64,000 bases of DNA from Bifiguratus adelaidae (taxonomy: Eukaryota > Mucoromycota > Endogonomycetes > Endogonales), in the NCBI GenBank assembly GCA_002261195.1, contig MVBO01000015.1:62001-126000 (forward strand), in the 5' to 3' direction. Positions 58,563-64,000 of this stretch are shown here, in pieces. The notes under the pieces were generated by a model. The model was not told where the DNA came from. It worked only from the letters and a program-made list of their open reading frames with translations, and made no database searches. A program made the position numbers and the translations under genes. Every line of letters begins with the position of its first letter. Positions within the stretch are counted from its first letter, which is position 1.

Positions 58563-58904
58563 ATCGTCAAGGGCCGACTATTCCTTGGTCTGATCTCTTG
58601 AGATATCATCATCCAAGAGCTATGAGCTTATTATAAAAGGCTTTCAAAAGTATCAGCAAGTCCTCATCTGCTTGTCTGCTGCCAATAGTGGTGTTGGGTA
58701 CCAAACTCTGTACATTCTTGCATTGTTCTTACGTATAAAGCCCGTTCAATTTACGATGACGAGAGGCTTGCATGCAAGGCGTGAGCAGCAAGCTTATCTG
58801 CAGCCTACGAGGTGCTCCGTGTAATGTATTGTCAGTGCCCGTCTATCCTATAATACATATCATGGAATATTCATGCCGGGGATACAAGGCTTTGGCTCCG
58901 CCAC
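58563..58904. other. Intergenic region
   Basis: 342 bp between the small ORF and the RRP36 stop. A/T-rich stretches near 58625-58640 and 58730-58760 may hold 3' processing signals. I see nothing else. Confidence 0.35.
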
Positions 58905-62257
<3,353 letters not shown>

Positions 62258-62306
62258 AGAATTGGTATATTATAGAATAGAGAAGGATGCATCTGCGCGA
62301 CTCGAA

Positions 62307-63329
62307 ATGACTTCTCCATTACAACGGGCGCTGGCTGCCTTTCAACCTAGGCGGACGTTTCCATACGATCGGGTGCTGAACTGGTTTCCTGGGCATATGG
62401 CAAAAGGTCTACGGGTGATTCAGAGCAAACTTTCGTCCACCGATCTAGTTATAGAAGTACGCGACGCTCGTATACCAGTGACCAGTATCAACCCCCGTTT
62501 CGAACGACTCGTTGGCCGCAAGAACCGGATCGTGGTGTACAACAAAGTCGATCTGGCTGATCCAACCTTAACCGATCTCTTCAGGACCGCCCTGCAGAAA
62601 AGGCAAAAAGTAAACGTTTCATACCACTTGGCCAGCACGTACGATGCTTCAAACATGCGGAAACTACTTGAACTGGCGGGGAGCAAAGGCGCGGAGCTGC
62701 ATTCTTTGACGGCGCTCGTTGTCGGAATGCCGAACGTCGGCAAATCATCGCTTATCAATGCATTACGCAATGTGGGGACCAGACGAGGTAAAGCTGCCAA
62801 GACAGGTGCTCAAGCTGGTGTGACTCGGTCCGTTGCAAGCGTCGTCAAGGTTTATGAGGAACCACCCATCTATCTCATCGATACACCGGGCGTCATGCCT
62901 CCACATATTCCGTCACCAGAAGCAGGTATCAAGATCGCTCTTACGGGAGGCATGAGGGATCATTTAGCAGATGAACAGGTGATTGCAGATTACTTGCTCT
63001 TTCAGCTCAATTTGCATAGTCGATTTGAGTATGCTTCTTGGGCAAAGACACCAGATCTGATGCCTACCAACGACATCCATATACTGCTTGATTCCATTGC
63101 ACGGCGCATAGGTGCTATACACACTGGTGGTGAACCCGATCACACGGCGGCAGCCAGGTTCTGGATAAAGCAATATCGTGAAGGTAAACTGGGGAGAATG
63201 ACATTGGATGAGGTTCGATTAGCCGACACTCCCGTTGTCGAGACTGAAAGTCGTCGACAGGAGAAGAAGAGATCGAAACTAGAGAAAAGAAAGCAGGCAC
63301 GCAAGGATGGAACTGTTTCCGTGCCATAA
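62307..63329 (+). CDS. MTG1: Mitochondrial ribosome-associated GTPase MTG1
   Basis: Circularly permuted GTPase required for mitochondrial large-subunit assembly. It is intronless with 340 residues. The order of motifs shows the permutation: NWFPGHMAKGLRVIQ, then G4 VVYNKVDLAD, then the P-loop LVVGMPNVGKSSLINALRN, then G2/G3 TRSVASVV and IYLIDTPGVMPPH. The C-terminal basic tail is RRQEKKRSKLEKRKQARKDG. The start ATG 62307 (MTSPLQRALAAFQPRRTFPY) gives a short mitochondrial presequence. The gene starts 49 bp after TAH18 on the same strand. Confidence 0.94.
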   Translation: MTSPLQRALAAFQPRRTFPYDRVLNWFPGHMAKGLRVIQSKLSSTDLVIEVRDARIPVTSINPRFERLVGRKNRIVVYNKVDLADPTLTDLFRTALQKRQKVNVSYHLASTYDASNMRKLLELAGSKGAELHSLTALVVGMPNVGKSSLINALRNVGTRRGKAAKTGAQAGVTRSVASVVKVYEEPPIYLIDTPGVMPPHIPSPEAGIKIALTGGMRDHLADEQVIADYLLFQLNLHSRFEYASWAKTPDLMPTNDIHILLDSIARRIGAIHTGGEPDHTAAARFWIKQYREGKLGRMTLDEVRLADTPVVETESRRQEKKRSKLEKRKQARKDGTVSVP

Positions 63330-63446
63330 TTCGGTATATAGATTTTGCACCATCCCATTGTAAAATTAATCATCCTTAGACCTGGACATAGGATGCCATT
63401 TTCTTTTCTGGTGGGACACATCGTATATGCAAACGTTGTAAGTTTT

Positions 63447-64000
63447 CTAATGATGGAACAGTCTCAAGTCGGTATGACAGACCACCATGTTGTAACCGTC
63501 AGCAGCAGCAATGACGACATCATCTTGAACAGAGCCGCTTGGGGCCGCAATGTAGTTGACGCCACTTTGCGAGACACGTTGAACGTTGTCGCTAAAGGGA
63601 AAGAAGGCGTCGGAGGAAACGACGACGTCGTGCAACTGCTGCATCCATTCTTTGCGCTCCTGAGAAGTCAAGGGCTCGGGGACGGTATTGAACAAGCTCT
63701 CCCATTGAGCACGTTCTGCACCTTCGCCAATCTTGTCAATCACGTAAAGATCAATGGCATTGGACTTGTCAGCACGCTTCACCACCTTCTTGAAGTCAAA
63801 TGCCAACACTTTGGGGTGGTGACGCAACCACCAATTGTCTGCCTTGTCACCAGCGAGGCGAGTACAATGGATGCGCGATTGCTGTCCAGCGCCCAAGCCT
63901 ATTACCATACCATTCTTGGCATAGCAGACAGAGTTAGACTGGGTGTACTTGAGGGCGATTGTGGCGACGATGAGATCAATAACAGCGGATTTGGGAAGCT
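63447..64000 (-). CDS. ADE16/ADE17: Bifunctional AICAR transformylase/IMP cyclohydrolase (3' part)
   Basis: C-terminal part of the enzyme for the last two steps of purine synthesis. Visible: [20 protein letters not shown] (63 to 64 kb edge), [40 protein letters not shown]. The catalytic AICAR transformylase region is [20 protein letters not shown], then [20 protein letters not shown]. It ends [13 protein letters not shown] at stop 63447-63449. All seen sequence is in one open exon without introns. The frame is open up to base 64000, so the 5' part lies outside the window. Confidence 0.95.
   Translation of the reverse strand, partial: LPKSAVIDLIVATIALKYTQSNSVCYAKNGMVIGLGAGQQSRIHCTRLAGDKADNWWLRHHPKVLAFDFKKVVKRADKSNAIDLYVIDKIGEGAERAQWESLFNTVPEPLTSQERKEWMQQLHDVVVSSDAFFPFSDNVQRVSQSGVNYIAAPSGSVQDDVVIAAADGYNMVVCHTDLRLFHH

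Overview
The window is a gene-dense stretch of a fungal nuclear genome. The evidence is the short GT-AG introns (mostly about 50-65 nt) with CTRAC-like branch sites, tight spacing between genes (often 35-150 bp), pyrimidine-rich tracts upstream of start codons, and fungal families such as a Zn2Cys6 regulator, ERG24, an RXT2-like subunit, MAK16 and IPI3. EAPP, NKAP, NUFIP1, GCLM, an AIG1-type GTPase and a GH45-like enzyme occur together with these, which fits an early-diverging lineage (Mucoromycota-like) better than a yeast. That placement is an inference and I cannot name a genus. No rRNA or tRNA genes, CRISPR arrays or transposons were recognised.

Layout. 1-11 kb: end of proteasome ATPase RPT2, an unknown membrane protein, a short-chain dehydrogenase, NKAP-like and NUFIP1-like nuclear proteins, sphingolipid delta-4 desaturase, biotin synthase and glycerol kinase. 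11-25 kb: a small secreted protein, mitochondrial ribosomal proteins uL6m and uS4m, complex I factors NDUFAF5 and NDUFS7, EAPP, DDI1, a Nudix hydrolase, a secreted GH45-like protein, TSC13 and 3-hydroxyacyl-CoA dehydrogenase. 25-38.5 kb: MAK16, SF3B2, a HAL4/HRK1-type kinase, eS17, IPI3, ERG24, GPI8 and RRP9. 38.6-42.8 kb: a frame-broken copy next to an intact copy of an unrecognised 655-residue protein, the most novel part of the window. 43-51 kb: RXT2-like, thioredoxin, an unknown membrane protein, NUS1, an ELO elongase and a Zn2Cys6 regulator. 51-64 kb: nuclear FKBP, GCLM, the AIG1-type GTPase, a two-finger C2H2 factor, RRP36, TAH18, MTG1 and the 3' part of the ATIC gene.

Shared themes. 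Ribosome synthesis is strongly represented (MAK16, IPI3, RRP9, RRP36, NUFIP1, nuclear FKBP, eS17, uL6m, uS4m, MTG1), and several of these genes sit head-to-head over very short shared promoters. Membrane lipid and ER functions form a second group (desaturase, TSC13, ELO, ERG24, NUS1, GPI8). Mitochondrial and redox functions form a third (NDUFS7, NDUFAF5, BIO2, TAH18, thioredoxin, GCLM). Eukaryotic gene order gives only weak functional evidence, so these groupings are descriptive.

All gene models were built by reading exon junctions by eye. Ends and starts were checked at the codon level for nearly all genes. Internal junctions were checked where stated.
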